A stretch of DNA of 64,000 bases, taken from assembly GCF_022627325.1 (NCBI RefSeq), contig NZ_JAETZZ010000003.1, positions 62,001-126,000 on the forward strand, written 5' to 3'. A program made the translations under genes and the position numbers. Positions 43,578 to 52,948 of the stretch are shown piece after piece. How positions within the stretch are numbered: the stretch's first letter is position 1; the number at the start of each line of letters is the position of its first letter. The notes beneath the pieces are model-generated. The model had not been told where the DNA came from and made no database searches. It saw only the letters and a list, made by a program, of their open reading frames with translations. This DNA is from Pseudomonas putida. Its GTDB lineage: Bacteria > Pseudomonadota > Gammaproteobacteria > Pseudomonadales > Pseudomonadaceae.

Positions 43578-44933
43578 TTAGCGCACCAGGCAAGGCCGCT
43601 TGTTATCGAACGTCCAGCCCGGAATCAAGAACTGCATCGCCACGCCATCATCCCGCGCGCCCAGGCCCATGCTGCGGTAGCACTCATGGGCCTTGGCCAG
43701 TTGGTCTTCATCCAGCTCCACACCCAGCCCTGGCCGCTCCGGCACGCGCACGTGGCCGTCGACGATGCGCAGCGGGTCGCGGGTAAGGCGCTGGCCGTCC
43801 TGCCAGATCCAGTGGGTATCGATCGCTGTGATCTCGCCCGGCGCCGCCGCGGCCACCTGGGTGAACATCGCCAGTGAAATGTCGAAGTGGTTGTTCGAGT
43901 GCGAACCCCAGGTCAGGCCCCAGTCATTGCACATCTGCGCCACCCGTACCGAACCCTGCAAGGTCCAGAAGTGCGGGTCGGCCAAGGGGATGTCCACCGA
44001 TTGCAACTGGAGCGCATGGCCCATCTGGCGCCAGTCGGTGGCGATCATGTTGGTGGCGGTAGGCAAACCGGTGGCACGGCGGAACTCGGCCATCACTTCA
44101 CGCCCCGAATAGCCGTTCTCGGCGCCGCACGGGTCTTCGGCATAGGCCAGCACGTGGTGCTTGTCACGGCACAGCGCGATTGCCTCTTTCAAGGACCAGG
44201 CGCCATTGGGGTCTAGCGTGATACGCGCTTCGGGGAAGCGCTCGGCCAGCGCAGTCACCGCCTCCATTTCCTCTTCGCCACGCAGCACGCCGCCCTTGAG
44301 CTTGAAGTCGCTGAAGCCATAGCGCTGCTTGGCAGCCTCAGCCAGGCGCACCACGGCCTCAGGGGTCAGTGCCTTCTCGTGACGCAGGCGGAACCAATCA
44401 TCATCGGCGTCGGCCTCGTTGCGGTACGCCAGATCGGTTTGCTGGCGGTCACCGATGTAGAACAGGTAGCCGAGCATCTTCACCGCCTCGCGCTGCTGGC
44501 CTTCGCCGAGCAGCGCGGCCATGGGCACATCGAGGTGCTGGCCGAGCAAGTCGAGCAGCGCCGATTCGATGGCGGTCACCGCATGCACGGTGATGCGCAG
44601 GTCGAAGGTCTGCAGCCCGCGCCCGCCAGCATCGCGGTTGGCGAAGGTCTGGCGCATGGCATTGAGCACACGCTGGTAGTGGCCGATGGGCTGGCCGACC
44701 ACCAGGCTACGGGCATCTTCCAGGGTCTGGCGGATCTTCTCGCCGCCGGGCACTTCGCCAAGGCCGGTGTTACCGGCGCTGTCACGCAGCACCACCACAT
44801 TACGGGTGAAGAACGGGCCATGGGCGCCACTGAGGTTGAGCAGCATGCTGTCGTGGCCGGCAACCGGGATCACGCGCAGGTCGGTGACCACAGGGGTGCT
44901 GGTGTGGAGAGCGGGAGTCGTCTGCATGTTCAT
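43578..44933 (-). CDS. gudD: Glucarate dehydratase
   Basis: Enolase-superfamily enzyme converting D-glucarate to 5-keto-4-deoxyglucarate; 451 aa from [12 protein letters not shown] at 44933 (family about 450). Lys base motif [15 protein letters not shown] (near 205-219), metal ligands DPNGAW and [18 protein letters not shown] with the catalytic His near 340, and the N-terminal [20 protein letters not shown] capping loop. It is 20 bp downstream of the MFS transporter gene in one operon, controlled by the divergent FCD regulator. Confidence 0.96.
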   Translation of the reverse strand: MNMQTTPALHTSTPVVTDLRVIPVAGHDSMLLNLSGAHGPFFTRNVVVLRDSAGNTGLGEVPGGEKIRQTLEDARSLVVGQPIGHYQRVLNAMRQTFANRDAGGRGLQTFDLRITVHAVTAIESALLDLLGQHLDVPMAALLGEGQQREAVKMLGYLFYIGDRQQTDLAYRNEADADDDWFRLRHEKALTPEAVVRLAEAAKQRYGFSDFKLKGGVLRGEEEMEAVTALAERFPEARITLDPNGAWSLKEAIALCRDKHHVLAYAEDPCGAENGYSGREVMAEFRRATGLPTATNMIATDWRQMGHALQLQSVDIPLADPHFWTLQGSVRVAQMCNDWGLTWGSHSNNHFDISLAMFTQVAAAAPGEITAIDTHWIWQDGQRLTRDPLRIVDGHVRVPERPGLGVELDEDQLAKAHECYRSMGLGARDDGVAMQFLIPGWTFDNKRPCLVR

Positions 44934-44952
44934 GGTTGTTGTCTCGCAGTCA

Positions 44953-46305
44953 TCAGTGGGTCTGGCCCAAGGCCGAAGGGGCCTTGAGGTCATGTGAGGG
45001 GATACCTTTTGGGCGGGTGCGCACGAAGAACACTGCAATGGCCGCCAGCACCGAGGTCACGGCCAGGCCGTAAAGGCCGCCCTGGATCGACCCGGTCTGC
45101 TGCTCGAGCAAGCCGAAGGTGGTGGGCGCGACGAAGCCGCCCAGGTTGCCCACCGAGTTGATCAGGGCGATCACCGCCGCAGCGATGCGCGCGTCCAGAT
45201 AGCCTTGGGGGATCGGCCAGAACAGCGACGAGGCCGACTTGAAACCGATAGCGGCAAAGCACACCGCGACAAAGGCGAACACCGGCCCGCCCGTGGTCGA
45301 CATGAACATGCCGATGGCGGCGATCACCAGGGCAGCAGCCACCCAGGCCTGCTGGAACTTCCAGCGTGAGGAGCCAGCGGCGAAGGCGTACATGGCCAGG
45401 ATCGAGATCAGCCACGGGATGGAGTTGAAGAAGCCGACCTGCAGGTCGCTCAGGTCGCCCATGCGCTTGATGATGCTGGGCAACCAGAAGGTCGCAGCGT
45501 AGATGGTCAACTGGATGCAGAAGTAGATCAGGCAGAACAGCACGATCTGGCGGTCCTTGAGCAGGCTCCAGGACGATACCTTGACGGCGCCGATGGCCTC
45601 GCGCTCACGTTGCTCGCGGTCGATGGTATCGACCAGCGCGTCTTGCTCGGCCCTGCTCAGCCACTTGGCGTCGTGCGGTTTGGAGTCGAGCCAGAAGAAC
45701 ACGAAGAAGCACAGCGTGACCGAAGCCATGCCCTCGATGAACAACATCCACTGCCAGCCATGCATGCCCAGGCCCTGGATCTGCATCAACGCCCCGGCCA
45801 GGGGGCCGGAGATCAGCGAGGCCAGCGCCGAGCCGCTGAGGAAGATGGCAATCGCCTTGCCGCGTTCGGCGGCTGGCAGCCAGCGGGTGAAGTAATAGAT
45901 CACCCCAGGGAAGAAACCGGCCTCGGCAACACCGAGCAAAAAGCGCAGCACGTAGAACTGGGTCTCGTTCTGCACGAAGGCCATGGCCGTGGCCACCAAC
46001 CCCCAGGTGAACATGATGCGGGTCAGCCACAGGCGGGCGCCGACGCGCTGCAACAGCATGTTCGAGGGCACTTCGAACAGCGCATAGCCGATGAAGAACA
46101 GCCCGGCACCAAAGCCATAGGCCGCAGCGCTGATGCCCAGGTCGCTTTCCAGGTGAGGCCGGACGAAGCCGATGTTGACGCGGTCGAGGTAGTTGACGAT
46201 GAACATGATCACGAACAGCGGCAGCACATGGCGCTTGACCTTGGCCACGGCACTGGCCAGCACGTCATTGCCGTTACGGGCAGACGGATCGAGGGTGTCG
46301 TTCAC
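44953..46305 (-). CDS. gudP: MFS transporter for glucarate (GudP-like)
   Basis: 450 aa from a GTG at 46305 with GGGAG 9 nt upstream; the longer frame has no ribosome site. Twelve membrane helices of the anion:cation symporter (ACS) family: [17 protein letters not shown] in TM1, [20 protein letters not shown] between TM2 and TM3, [19 protein letters not shown] in TM4. Context with glucarate dehydratase implies uptake of glucarate/galactarate; family members also carry tartrate or phthalate. Expressed with gudD. Confidence 0.87.
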   Translation of the reverse strand: MNDTLDPSARNGNDVLASAVAKVKRHVLPLFVIMFIVNYLDRVNIGFVRPHLESDLGISAAAYGFGAGLFFIGYALFEVPSNMLLQRVGARLWLTRIMFTWGLVATAMAFVQNETQFYVLRFLLGVAEAGFFPGVIYYFTRWLPAAERGKAIAIFLSGSALASLISGPLAGALMQIQGLGMHGWQWMLFIEGMASVTLCFFVFFWLDSKPHDAKWLSRAEQDALVDTIDREQREREAIGAVKVSSWSLLKDRQIVLFCLIYFCIQLTIYAATFWLPSIIKRMGDLSDLQVGFFNSIPWLISILAMYAFAAGSSRWKFQQAWVAAALVIAAIGMFMSTTGGPVFAFVAVCFAAIGFKSASSLFWPIPQGYLDARIAAAVIALINSVGNLGGFVAPTTFGLLEQQTGSIQGGLYGLAVTSVLAAIAVFFVRTRPKGIPSHDLKAPSALGQTH

Positions 46306-46384
46306 TTGTGTATCTCCCACTAATTGTTTTTGTGCGGGTCGAGGTGGTCTGACATGACAGTGGGCAGAGCATAGGCGCGACAAA

Positions 46385-46397
46385 GTTGTACGACAAG
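46385..46397. promoter_or_regulatory. FCD-regulator operator, site 1
   Basis: GTTGTACGACAAG is the inverted form of site 2 at 46530-46542 and fits the TNGTNNNACNA half-site pattern of FadR-type regulators. It is located upstream of gudP. Confidence 0.7.
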
Positions 46398-46529
46398 ATG
46401 GGGAATGTCGTTAAAAACGCAAAATACAAGCTGATAAATCCAGCAAAAGCATCGATTAAACATCGAAAATCAATTTCGAGCTGACTCCTGGCCGCGAAAA
46501 AACAGGCAGAAAAATTTTTAATCCGCTAA

Positions 46530-46542
46530 CTTGTCGTACAAG
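46530..46542. promoter_or_regulatory. FCD-regulator operator, site 2
   Basis: CTTGTCGTACAAG, a near-perfect palindrome 23 bp before the regulator's start codon. With site 1 it lies 133 bp apart on the opposite side of the divergent region, suggesting joint or looped control of regulator and gudP-gudD. Confidence 0.72.
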
Positions 46543-46565
46543 CTAACTCGATACCGGAGCGGCCC

Positions 46566-47264
46566 ATGCCCCAGCAACCCCGCAAAACTGGCCACAGCCG
46601 TGCCCACGACCTGATCTCCAGCCTGACCCAGCAGATCCTGCTGGGCACCATCAAGCCGGGCGACAAGCTGCCGTCGGAAAACACCCTGGTGCGCGAGCAC
46701 GGGGTCAGCCGCACCGTCGTGCGTGAAGCGCTGTCGAAGCTGCAGGCCTCGGGCCTGGTGGAGCCGCGCCACGGGATTGGTACGTTCGTGATGGCGCGCC
46801 CGGCGCAGGCCGGGTTGCGGGTGGGCGTGGAGAATGCTGCCAGCGTGCGCGACCTGCTGGAACTGCGCATCGGCCTCGAAGGCCAGGCAGCCGCCCTCGC
46901 CGCCGTGCGCCGTAACGACCAACACCTGGCACGCATGCGCCAGGCGCTGGACGATTATCAGGACCTCGCCGCGGCCGGTGACAGCTGCATCGAAGCGGAC
47001 CGCCGCTTTCACCTGCTGATCGCCGAAGCCACCGGCAACCTGTATTTCAGCGAGATGATGGCGCAGCTGGGCAATGGCCTGATTCCACGCAACCGCATGG
47101 CCATCGCCGAGCGCGCCGGGGCCAACCTGGCGCGCCATGCCTACCTGGCCAACCTGGAACATGAGGCAATTCTCAACGCCATCGGCCGGCAAGACCCGGA
47201 TGCGGCGCGGGCGGCGATCTGCCTGCATCTCTCCAACAGCCGGGACCGCTTGTTGCCGGACTGA
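46566..47264 (+). CDS. FCD (GntR-family) regulator of glucarate genes
   Basis: 232 aa. N-terminal winged helix with KLPSENTLVREHGVSRTVVR (about 38-57). The C-terminal FCD domain has metal/ligand residues in DLLELRIGLEGQAAALAAVR, DRRFHLLIAEATGNLYF and LANLEHEAILNAI. Divergent from gudP with two matching TTGT-CGT-ACAA operators between them. Likely a repressor released by a sugar acid; the ligand is inferred from gene context. Confidence 0.9.
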   Translation: MPQQPRKTGHSRAHDLISSLTQQILLGTIKPGDKLPSENTLVREHGVSRTVVREALSKLQASGLVEPRHGIGTFVMARPAQAGLRVGVENAASVRDLLELRIGLEGQAAALAAVRRNDQHLARMRQALDDYQDLAAAGDSCIEADRRFHLLIAEATGNLYFSEMMAQLGNGLIPRNRMAIAERAGANLARHAYLANLEHEAILNAIGRQDPDAARAAICLHLSNSRDRLLPD

Positions 47265-47273
47265 GGCCGGCGG

Positions 47274-48284
47274 TTACCAGGTCAGGCAGATCTTGCCGAA
47301 GTGGCGGTTGCTCTCCTGGTAGCGGAACGCCTCGACGATCTGTTCCAGCTCGAAATGCTTGTCCACAACAGGCAGCAAGCCGTTGGCGTCGATCGCCCGA
47401 ACCATCGCCTGCTGCTGCGCGCGGCTACCCACCAGCACACCCTGCAGCCGGATCTGCCGAACCAGCGCCTGAACCAGCGGCAGCTGCCCGGCGACACCGG
47501 TAAGAATGCCGATCAATGACACATGGCCGCCGATCCGTGCGGCAATCATCGACTGCTCCAGCGTCGCCGGCCCGCCCACCTCGATCACATGATCGACGCC
47601 ACGGTTGCCGGTGAGCTCACGTACCTTCTCGCCCCAGGCCGGGGTGCTCTTGTAGTTGATCAGGTGGTCGGCGCCGAGGGCCTTGAGGCGTTCGAGCTTG
47701 GCATCGCTGGACGAGGTGGCGATGACCGTGGCGCCTGCCAGCTTGGCGAACTGCAGGGCGAAGATCGATACGCCGCCGGTGCCCTGCACCAGCACGGTGT
47801 CACCTGGCTTGAGGTGGTCGTCGCTCATCAGCGCACGCCAGGCCGTGAGGCCGGCGGTCGTCAGGGTGGCGGCCTCGGCGTGGCTGTAGCCCTTGGGCGC
47901 GAGGGTGAAGGCGGTCGCGCGGGCGGTGACCTGTTCACGGGCGTAGCCGTCGATGCCGTCGCCCGGCACGCTGGCGAAGCCTTCGACCAGTGCCTGGCCA
48001 TCGAGCCAGTCCGGGAAGAAGGTGCTGACCACGCTGTCGCCTACCTTGAACTCACTGACGCCCGCCCCGACAGCGGTCACTTCGCCGGCGCCATCGGCCA
48101 TGGGGATGCGCCGCTCGCTTGGCCCCCACATGCCGCTGACCACGGCAAAGTCGTGGTAGTTGAGGGAGCTGGCGTGCAGGCGCACGGTGATCTCGCCGGG
48201 CTTGGGCGCTGCTGCCTCGCAAGTGCCGACTTCGACCTTGTCGTAGCCGCCGCCGGGTTGCACGTAAATGGCTTTATGGGTCAT
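47274..48284 (-). CDS. Medium-chain alcohol dehydrogenase/quinone-oxidoreductase-type enzyme
   Basis: 336 aa, MDR superfamily. GroES-like N-terminus (ASSLNYHDFAVVSGMWG, MADGAGEVTAVGAGV), nucleotide-binding motif VLVQGTGGVSIFALQFAKLAG (about 165-185) and SSSDAKLERLKALGADHLIN. The zinc ligands of classical ADH are not obvious, so a zinc-free NADP-dependent quinone or enone reductase is likely. Single gene, convergent with the regulator gene; substrate not predictable. Confidence 0.9.
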   Translation of the reverse strand: MTHKAIYVQPGGGYDKVEVGTCEAAAPKPGEITVRLHASSLNYHDFAVVSGMWGPSERRIPMADGAGEVTAVGAGVSEFKVGDSVVSTFFPDWLDGQALVEGFASVPGDGIDGYAREQVTARATAFTLAPKGYSHAEAATLTTAGLTAWRALMSDDHLKPGDTVLVQGTGGVSIFALQFAKLAGATVIATSSSDAKLERLKALGADHLINYKSTPAWGEKVRELTGNRGVDHVIEVGGPATLEQSMIAARIGGHVSLIGILTGVAGQLPLVQALVRQIRLQGVLVGSRAQQQAMVRAIDANGLLPVVDKHFELEQIVEAFRYQESNRHFGKICLTW

Positions 48285-48336
48285 GGCTGGTTCTCCATTT
48301 GAGGAAAAGACTGGGGGTGAGCATAGTCAGTAACGG

Positions 48337-48361
48337 CCCCATCGCCGGCAAAGCCGGTGCC
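48337..48361. repeat. REP-like element
   Basis: CCCCATCGCCGGCAAAGCCGG followed by TGCC, an inverted-orientation REP-like hairpin between the HAD and oxidoreductase genes. Confidence 0.65.
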
Positions 48362-48375
48362 ATGCACCGCTGCGC

Positions 48376-48966
48376 TCAGCCCAGCAACGCCCGCAACGCC
48401 CGGCAGTCCGCCGCATGCCAGTCCGCCAGTTCCGGCCAGGGGTTATCCGGCAGGTTCACCAGCACCGTGCGCGCACCGGCCGCTCGCCCGCAATCCAGGT
48501 CGAAGCGGTAGTCACCCACCATCACCAACTCGCTCGACGCCACACCCCAGGCACTGGCGATCTTCAGCAAGCCATCTGGGCTGGGCTTGGGCGCCGCCTC
48601 ATCACGACCGAGCACGTGCTCGACGGCAAAGCAATCCGCCAGGCCTATCGCCTCGAGCGTGACATGCGCCAGCTCACGCGCATTACGGGTAAGAATGCCC
48701 AACCGGCACCCACGCCCGGCCAGCTCCCGCACCAGCTCCACGGCACCGGTCGCTGCAGTCGAGGCAACCGCCAGGTCGCGCTCGTGCTCCAGCAGCCAGG
48801 CATGCTTGGCGGCCGCTTGTGCCGCAGGCAATGCCGCCAGGTGGGTGAGGATGTCATCCTCGGGCGGTATCTCCAGCGCCTCCCGAATCGCGGCAAAATC
48901 GTGCACCGCCACGGTGAGGGTGCCGTCCATGTCGAACACCCAGTTGCGGATATCGGCCAGGCTCAT
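48376..48966 (-). CDS. HAD-family hydrolase (phosphatase)
   Basis: 196 aa. HAD motif I VFDMDGTLT (Asp nucleophile, residues about 10-18), motif II ILTRNARELA (about 95), motif III Lys in AAPKPSPDGL, motif IV MVGDYRFDLDCG. Phosphoglycolate-phosphatase/GMP-phosphatase-like group; the physiological substrate is not determinable. It overlaps tesB by 4 bp (ATGA), so the two are translationally coupled. Confidence 0.92.
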   Translation of the reverse strand: MSLADIRNWVFDMDGTLTVAVHDFAAIREALEIPPEDDILTHLAALPAAQAAAKHAWLLEHERDLAVASTAATGAVELVRELAGRGCRLGILTRNARELAHVTLEAIGLADCFAVEHVLGRDEAAPKPSPDGLLKIASAWGVASSELVMVGDYRFDLDCGRAAGARTVLVNLPDNPWPELADWHAADCRALRALLG

Positions 48967-49832
48967 GCCCAGTCCTTGCGATGACGGATCAAACCTTCCT
49001 GCGAAGACGACGCCACCAACTGCCCCGCACGGTTATAGATACTGCCCCGGCAGAACCCACGGGCATTGCCGGCCCAGGGGCTGTCGGTGGCGTACAGCAG
49101 CCACTCATCGGCGCGCAGGTTGGCGTGGAACCACAACGAGTGATCGAGGCTGGCGATCTGCATGTCGCGCTGCCACACCGATTTGCCATGGGGCTGCAGC
49201 GAGGTGGTCAGCAGGCCGAAGTCCGAGGCGTAGGCCAGCAGGTACTTGTGCAGCGCCGGCACGTCCGGCAGGTTGCCGTCGGCGCGGAACCAGGCGTACT
49301 TCACCGGGTCGCCGGGCTTGGGGTTGAACGGGTCACGCTCGGTGACCGGGCGTATCTCGATCGGCTTGGCGCACAGCACCTTGTCACGAATGCGCTCAGG
49401 CAGGTGGTCAGCCATGGCGCGGGCCAGTTCGACCTCGCTCGGCAGGTTCTCTGGCCCGACCACATCAGGCATCTGCGCCTGATGCTCGAAACCTTCCTCG
49501 TCGTACTGGAACGACGCACTGCAGGTGAAAATGGTCTGGCCCTTCTGGATGGCCGTCACGCGCCGGGTGCTGAAGCTGCCGCCATCGCGCACACGGTCGA
49601 CCGAATAGACCACCGGCAGGCTGGCATCGCCCGGGCGCAGGAAGTAGCCGTGCAGCGAATGCACATGACGCGCGTCCTCGACCGTCTGGCTAGCCGCCGA
49701 CAGTGACTGGCCCAGCACCTGGCCACCGTACAGCTGGCGGAAGCCCAGGTCCTGGCTGCGTCCACGGAACAGGTTCTCCTCGATCGATTCGAGGCTCAAC
49801 AGGTCGACCAGGTCGTCCAACACATGACTCAT
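48963..49832 (-). CDS. tesB: Acyl-CoA thioesterase II
   Basis: 289 aa from MSHVLDDLVDLLSLE at 49832 with AGGAG upstream. Double hot-dog enzyme: the N-terminal domain has FRGRSQDLGFRQLYGGQVLGQ and VHSLHGYFLRPGD, the C-terminal domain ASLDHSLWFHANLRADEWLL (catalytic Asp in the D-H motif) and GRGSIYN-like CRGSIYNRAGQLVAS. Hydrolyses medium- and long-chain acyl-CoA. Located upstream of a HAD phosphatase in the same transcript. Confidence 0.96.
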   Translation of the reverse strand: MSHVLDDLVDLLSLESIEENLFRGRSQDLGFRQLYGGQVLGQSLSAASQTVEDARHVHSLHGYFLRPGDASLPVVYSVDRVRDGGSFSTRRVTAIQKGQTIFTCSASFQYDEEGFEHQAQMPDVVGPENLPSEVELARAMADHLPERIRDKVLCAKPIEIRPVTERDPFNPKPGDPVKYAWFRADGNLPDVPALHKYLLAYASDFGLLTTSLQPHGKSVWQRDMQIASLDHSLWFHANLRADEWLLYATDSPWAGNARGFCRGSIYNRAGQLVASSSQEGLIRHRKDWA

Positions 49833-49923
49833 CGGGGGTTCTCCTAGCAAGGCATCACAGCTCTACGGCGCTTTCATGAAGGCAAATGATACAGGGTTTG
49901 TCATCGGCACCGCGCATGACCGC

Positions 49924-50496
49924 TCATTCAGCGCGCAGGGTCTGCTCCCAGCGGGGCCGGTCGATGCGGTAGAGCACGTGGGGCCGCAGCGGGTGCCCCT
50001 CGGGCAGGCGTGGGTGGTCGAAGCTGCCTTGCAGGTCCTGCACCATGCCGATGGCCTGCATGACCTTCTGCGACGGCAGGTTGGCCTCGGTCGTGAACGA
50101 CACCACCTCCTCCAGGCGCAATTGGGCGAACGCACACCGCAGGCAGGTCCACGCCGCCTCGCTGGCAAAGCCCAGGCCCCAGTGCCGCCGGGCAAGGCGC
50201 CAGCCGATTTCCACGGCCGGGGTGAACGGCGCATCGAAGTTGACGTTGAGCAGGCCGGTCATGCCAATGAAGGCGCCACTGTCCTTGCGCTCCAGGGCCC
50301 ACAGGCCGAAGCCGTATTCGTTGAAATGGCCGCGGATCCTGCCGATCAGTGCCGCCGCCTCCAGCCGCGTCATGGGCGCTGGAAAATAACGCATCACCTG
50401 CGGGTCGGCGCTCATGGCGGCGAACTCGCGCAGGTCGTCGTCATGCCATTGGCGCAACACCAGGCGGGCGCTTTCCAGTTCAAGGATGGGGGTCAT
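49924..50496 (-). CDS. GNAT acetyltransferase (RimJ/RimL-like)
   Basis: 190 aa. N-terminal LELESARLVLRQWHDDDLRE, core IGMTGLLNVNFDAPFTPAVEIGWRL and RRHWGLGFASEAAWTCLRCAF with the acetyl-CoA loop, then the C-terminal SFTTEANLPSQKVMQAIGM motif. Similar to ribosomal-protein alanine acetyltransferases; the target is unknown. Upstream of tesB with a 90-bp gap. Confidence 0.93.
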   Translation of the reverse strand: MTPILELESARLVLRQWHDDDLREFAAMSADPQVMRYFPAPMTRLEAAALIGRIRGHFNEYGFGLWALERKDSGAFIGMTGLLNVNFDAPFTPAVEIGWRLARRHWGLGFASEAAWTCLRCAFAQLRLEEVVSFTTEANLPSQKVMQAIGMVQDLQGSFDHPRLPEGHPLRPHVLYRIDRPRWEQTLRAE

Positions 50497-50610
50497 GGGG
50501 CGTGCTCCGGTTTTGCCGTGCTACAGGTTCAAGCGTAGGCGCGGCACAGCACTTTTACCCACAACCCAACAACTGGCAAGATCAGCACTGGCCCCGATTG
50601 CGAACCCACC

Positions 50611-51525
50611 ATGCCGTTGCCGCTGATCTACCACGATGACTACAGCCCGGAGTTTCCACCCGAGCATCGCTTCCCCATGGACAAGTTCCGCCTGCTGCGC
50701 GACCACCTGGTCGAGAGCGGGCTGACCACCGACCAGGCGTTGCTGCGCCCGGAAATCTGCCCCAACGACATCCTCGCCCTGGCCCACGACCGCGACTACA
50801 TCGAGCGCTACATGCACGGCGAGCTGTCGCGCGAGGACCAGCGCCGCCTGGGCTTGCCCTGGAGCGAGGCCTTGGCGCGGCGCACCGTGCGTGCGGTGGG
50901 CGGCTCGCTGCTGGCCGCTGAAATGGCGCTGCAGCATGGCCTTGCCTGCCACTTGGCCGGCGGTACCCACCACGCCCACCATGACCACCCTGCCGGTTTC
51001 TGCATCTTCAATGACCTGGCCGTGATCAGCCGCTACCTGCTCGAGGCCGGGCGGGTGCACCGGGTGCTGATTTTCGATTGCGACGTGCATCAGGGCGACG
51101 GCACCGCGCGCATCCTGCAAGACACCCCGGACGCCATCACCGTGTCGTTGCACTGCGAACAGAACTTCCCGGCGCGCAAGGCCCAAAGCGACTGGGACAT
51201 TCCGCTGCCGCGGGGCATGGGCGATGCCGCCTACCTGAAGGTGGTGGAAGACGCGCTCAACTACCTGCTGCCGCTGTATCAACCCGACCTGGTGCTGTAT
51301 GACGCCGGGGTGGACGTGCACAAAGACGATGCCCTCGGTTACCTGCAGCTGACCGATGCTGGTTTGGCTGCGCGCGACGAGCATGTCATGCGCCACTGCC
51401 TGGGGCGGGATATCCCGGTAGTCGGGGTGATCGGCGGTGGCTACAGCAAGGACCGGCAAGCGCTGGCGCGGCGCCACGGCATCCTTCACCACAGCGCGGC
51501 CAAGGTCATCAGTTGTTCACAATGA
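50611..51525 (+). CDS. Histone-deacetylase-family protein
   Basis: 304 aa, class IV/II HDAC-like arginase fold. Zinc and catalytic residues: GGTHHAHHDHPAGFCIFNDL (His pair, about residues 114-133), IFDCDVHQGDGT (about 151-162), YDAGVDVHKDD (about 229-239) and the C-terminal GVIGGGYSK. Bacterial members deacetylate acetyl-lysine, acetylpolyamines or acetoin-type substrates; the actual substrate is unknown. Single gene. Confidence 0.94.
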   Translation: MPLPLIYHDDYSPEFPPEHRFPMDKFRLLRDHLVESGLTTDQALLRPEICPNDILALAHDRDYIERYMHGELSREDQRRLGLPWSEALARRTVRAVGGSLLAAEMALQHGLACHLAGGTHHAHHDHPAGFCIFNDLAVISRYLLEAGRVHRVLIFDCDVHQGDGTARILQDTPDAITVSLHCEQNFPARKAQSDWDIPLPRGMGDAAYLKVVEDALNYLLPLYQPDLVLYDAGVDVHKDDALGYLQLTDAGLAARDEHVMRHCLGRDIPVVGVIGGGYSKDRQALARRHGILHHSAAKVISCSQ

Positions 51526-51673
51526 CTGTGGAACCGCTTGTGGATAAGCTGAGTGAAAGCGGCTGCAGCCCAATGCCCGCGTGGCCTGCAGCAGGCTGAT
51601 CATTTTTTGTTCAGTGCTTCCCTATGCCCTGCTGCGCTAGAATGGGCAACTTTTCCACAGCCCGTCATCCACC

Positions 51674-52915
51674 ATGCCCGATCTACACCCCGCATCCCCT
51701 CCCCTCGCCGTTGTCATCGGCGCGGGCCCTGCCGGCTTGATGGCCGCCGAAGCGCTGGCCCAGCAAGGCCTAGCCGTGCAGGTGTTCGACGCCATGCCAT
51801 CGGTGGGTCGCAAGTTTCTGCTGGCAGGTGTCGGCGGCATGAACATTACCCACTCGGAACCTTATCCACAGTTCGTTGCCCGGTATGCCGAGCGCCAGGA
51901 CGCGATTGGCCGGCTGCTGCAGGACTTCGATGCCGATGCCCTGCGCCAGTGGATTCACGGCCTGGGCATCGAAACCTTCGTCGGCACCTCGGGACGGGTG
52001 TTCCCCACCGACATGAAAGCCGCGCCGTTGCTGCGCGCCTGGCTCAAGCGCTTGCGCGACCGCGGGGTAGTTATCCACACCCGCCACCGCTGGCTTGGTT
52101 GGAATCTCGATGGCACCCTGCGGCTCGGTTATCCACAGGGTGAATTGAACATCAAGGCCGACGTGCTGGTACTGGCGTTGGGTGGTGGCAGCTGGGCCAG
52201 GCTTGGCTCGGATGGGGCCTGGCAGCCCCTGCTGGCCGAGCGGGCTGTGGATATCTCACCGCTGCAGGCGAGCAACTGCGGTTTTGAAGTGGCAGGCTGG
52301 AGTGCGCTGCTCAAGGACAAGTTCGCCGGCGCGCCGCTGAAGAACATTGCCCTGAGCGTACCCGGTAAGGCGCCGCGCAAAGGCGAGTTCATCCTCACCG
52401 CACAGGGCGTCGAAGGCAGCCTGGTGTATGCCTGGTCGGCACCGCTGCGCGAAGCCATCAACCAGAAAGGCCAGGCAACGCTGCTGCTCGACCTGCTGCC
52501 GGACAAGCCTGTGGACAAAATTGCCCAGGCCCTGGCCAAACCGCGCGGTTCACGGTCGATGGCCAAGCACCTGCATAGCCAGCTGGGCATCGACGGGGTG
52601 AAGGCGGCACTGCTGCGTGAACTGACCGATCAGGCGACGTTTGCCGATATGGCCGCGCTGGCGCGAGCGATCAAGGCACTGCCGATCACGCTGGTACGCA
52701 CCCGACCGCTGGACGAGGCGATCAGCAGTGCCGGTGGCGTGCGCTTCGAGGGGCTGGATGAGGGGTTGATGCTCAAGGGTATGCCCGGGGTGTTCTGCGC
52801 CGGCGAGATGCTGGACTGGGAAGCGCCGACCGGGGGGTACCTGTTGACGGCGTGCTTTGCCAGTGGGTTGCGCGCCGGGCGGGCGGCGGCCGATTGGCTG
52901 GCGCATTCTGCCTGA
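51674..52915 (+). CDS. HI0933-like flavoprotein (TIGR03862 type)
   Basis: 413 aa. N-terminal FAD-binding Rossmann motif VIGAGPAGLMAAEALAQQG (about 14-32), then VGRKFLLAGVGGMNITHSEP, characteristic of the HI0933/YhiN-like family, and the C-terminal GVFCAGEMLDWEAPTGGYLL FAD-closing motif. Predicted oxidoreductase of unknown substrate. Monocistronic; convergent with rhlE across a shared terminator. Confidence 0.93.
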   Translation: MPDLHPASPPLAVVIGAGPAGLMAAEALAQQGLAVQVFDAMPSVGRKFLLAGVGGMNITHSEPYPQFVARYAERQDAIGRLLQDFDADALRQWIHGLGIETFVGTSGRVFPTDMKAAPLLRAWLKRLRDRGVVIHTRHRWLGWNLDGTLRLGYPQGELNIKADVLVLALGGGSWARLGSDGAWQPLLAERAVDISPLQASNCGFEVAGWSALLKDKFAGAPLKNIALSVPGKAPRKGEFILTAQGVEGSLVYAWSAPLREAINQKGQATLLLDLLPDKPVDKIAQALAKPRGSRSMAKHLHSQLGIDGVKAALLRELTDQATFADMAALARAIKALPITLVRTRPLDEAISSAGGVRFEGLDEGLMLKGMPGVFCAGEMLDWEAPTGGYLLTACFASGLRAGRAAADWLAHSA

Positions 52916-52923
52916 CAGGGTGC

Positions 52924-52942
52924 GGGGCCGCTTGGCGGCCCC
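52924..52942. terminator. Convergent terminator of the flavoprotein gene and rhlE
   Basis: GGGGCCGC-TTG-GCGGCCCC, a perfect 8-bp GC stem in the 33 bp between the two convergent genes. No long T-run; likely sufficient with rho. Confidence 0.65.
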
Positions 52943-52948
52943 AATCCC

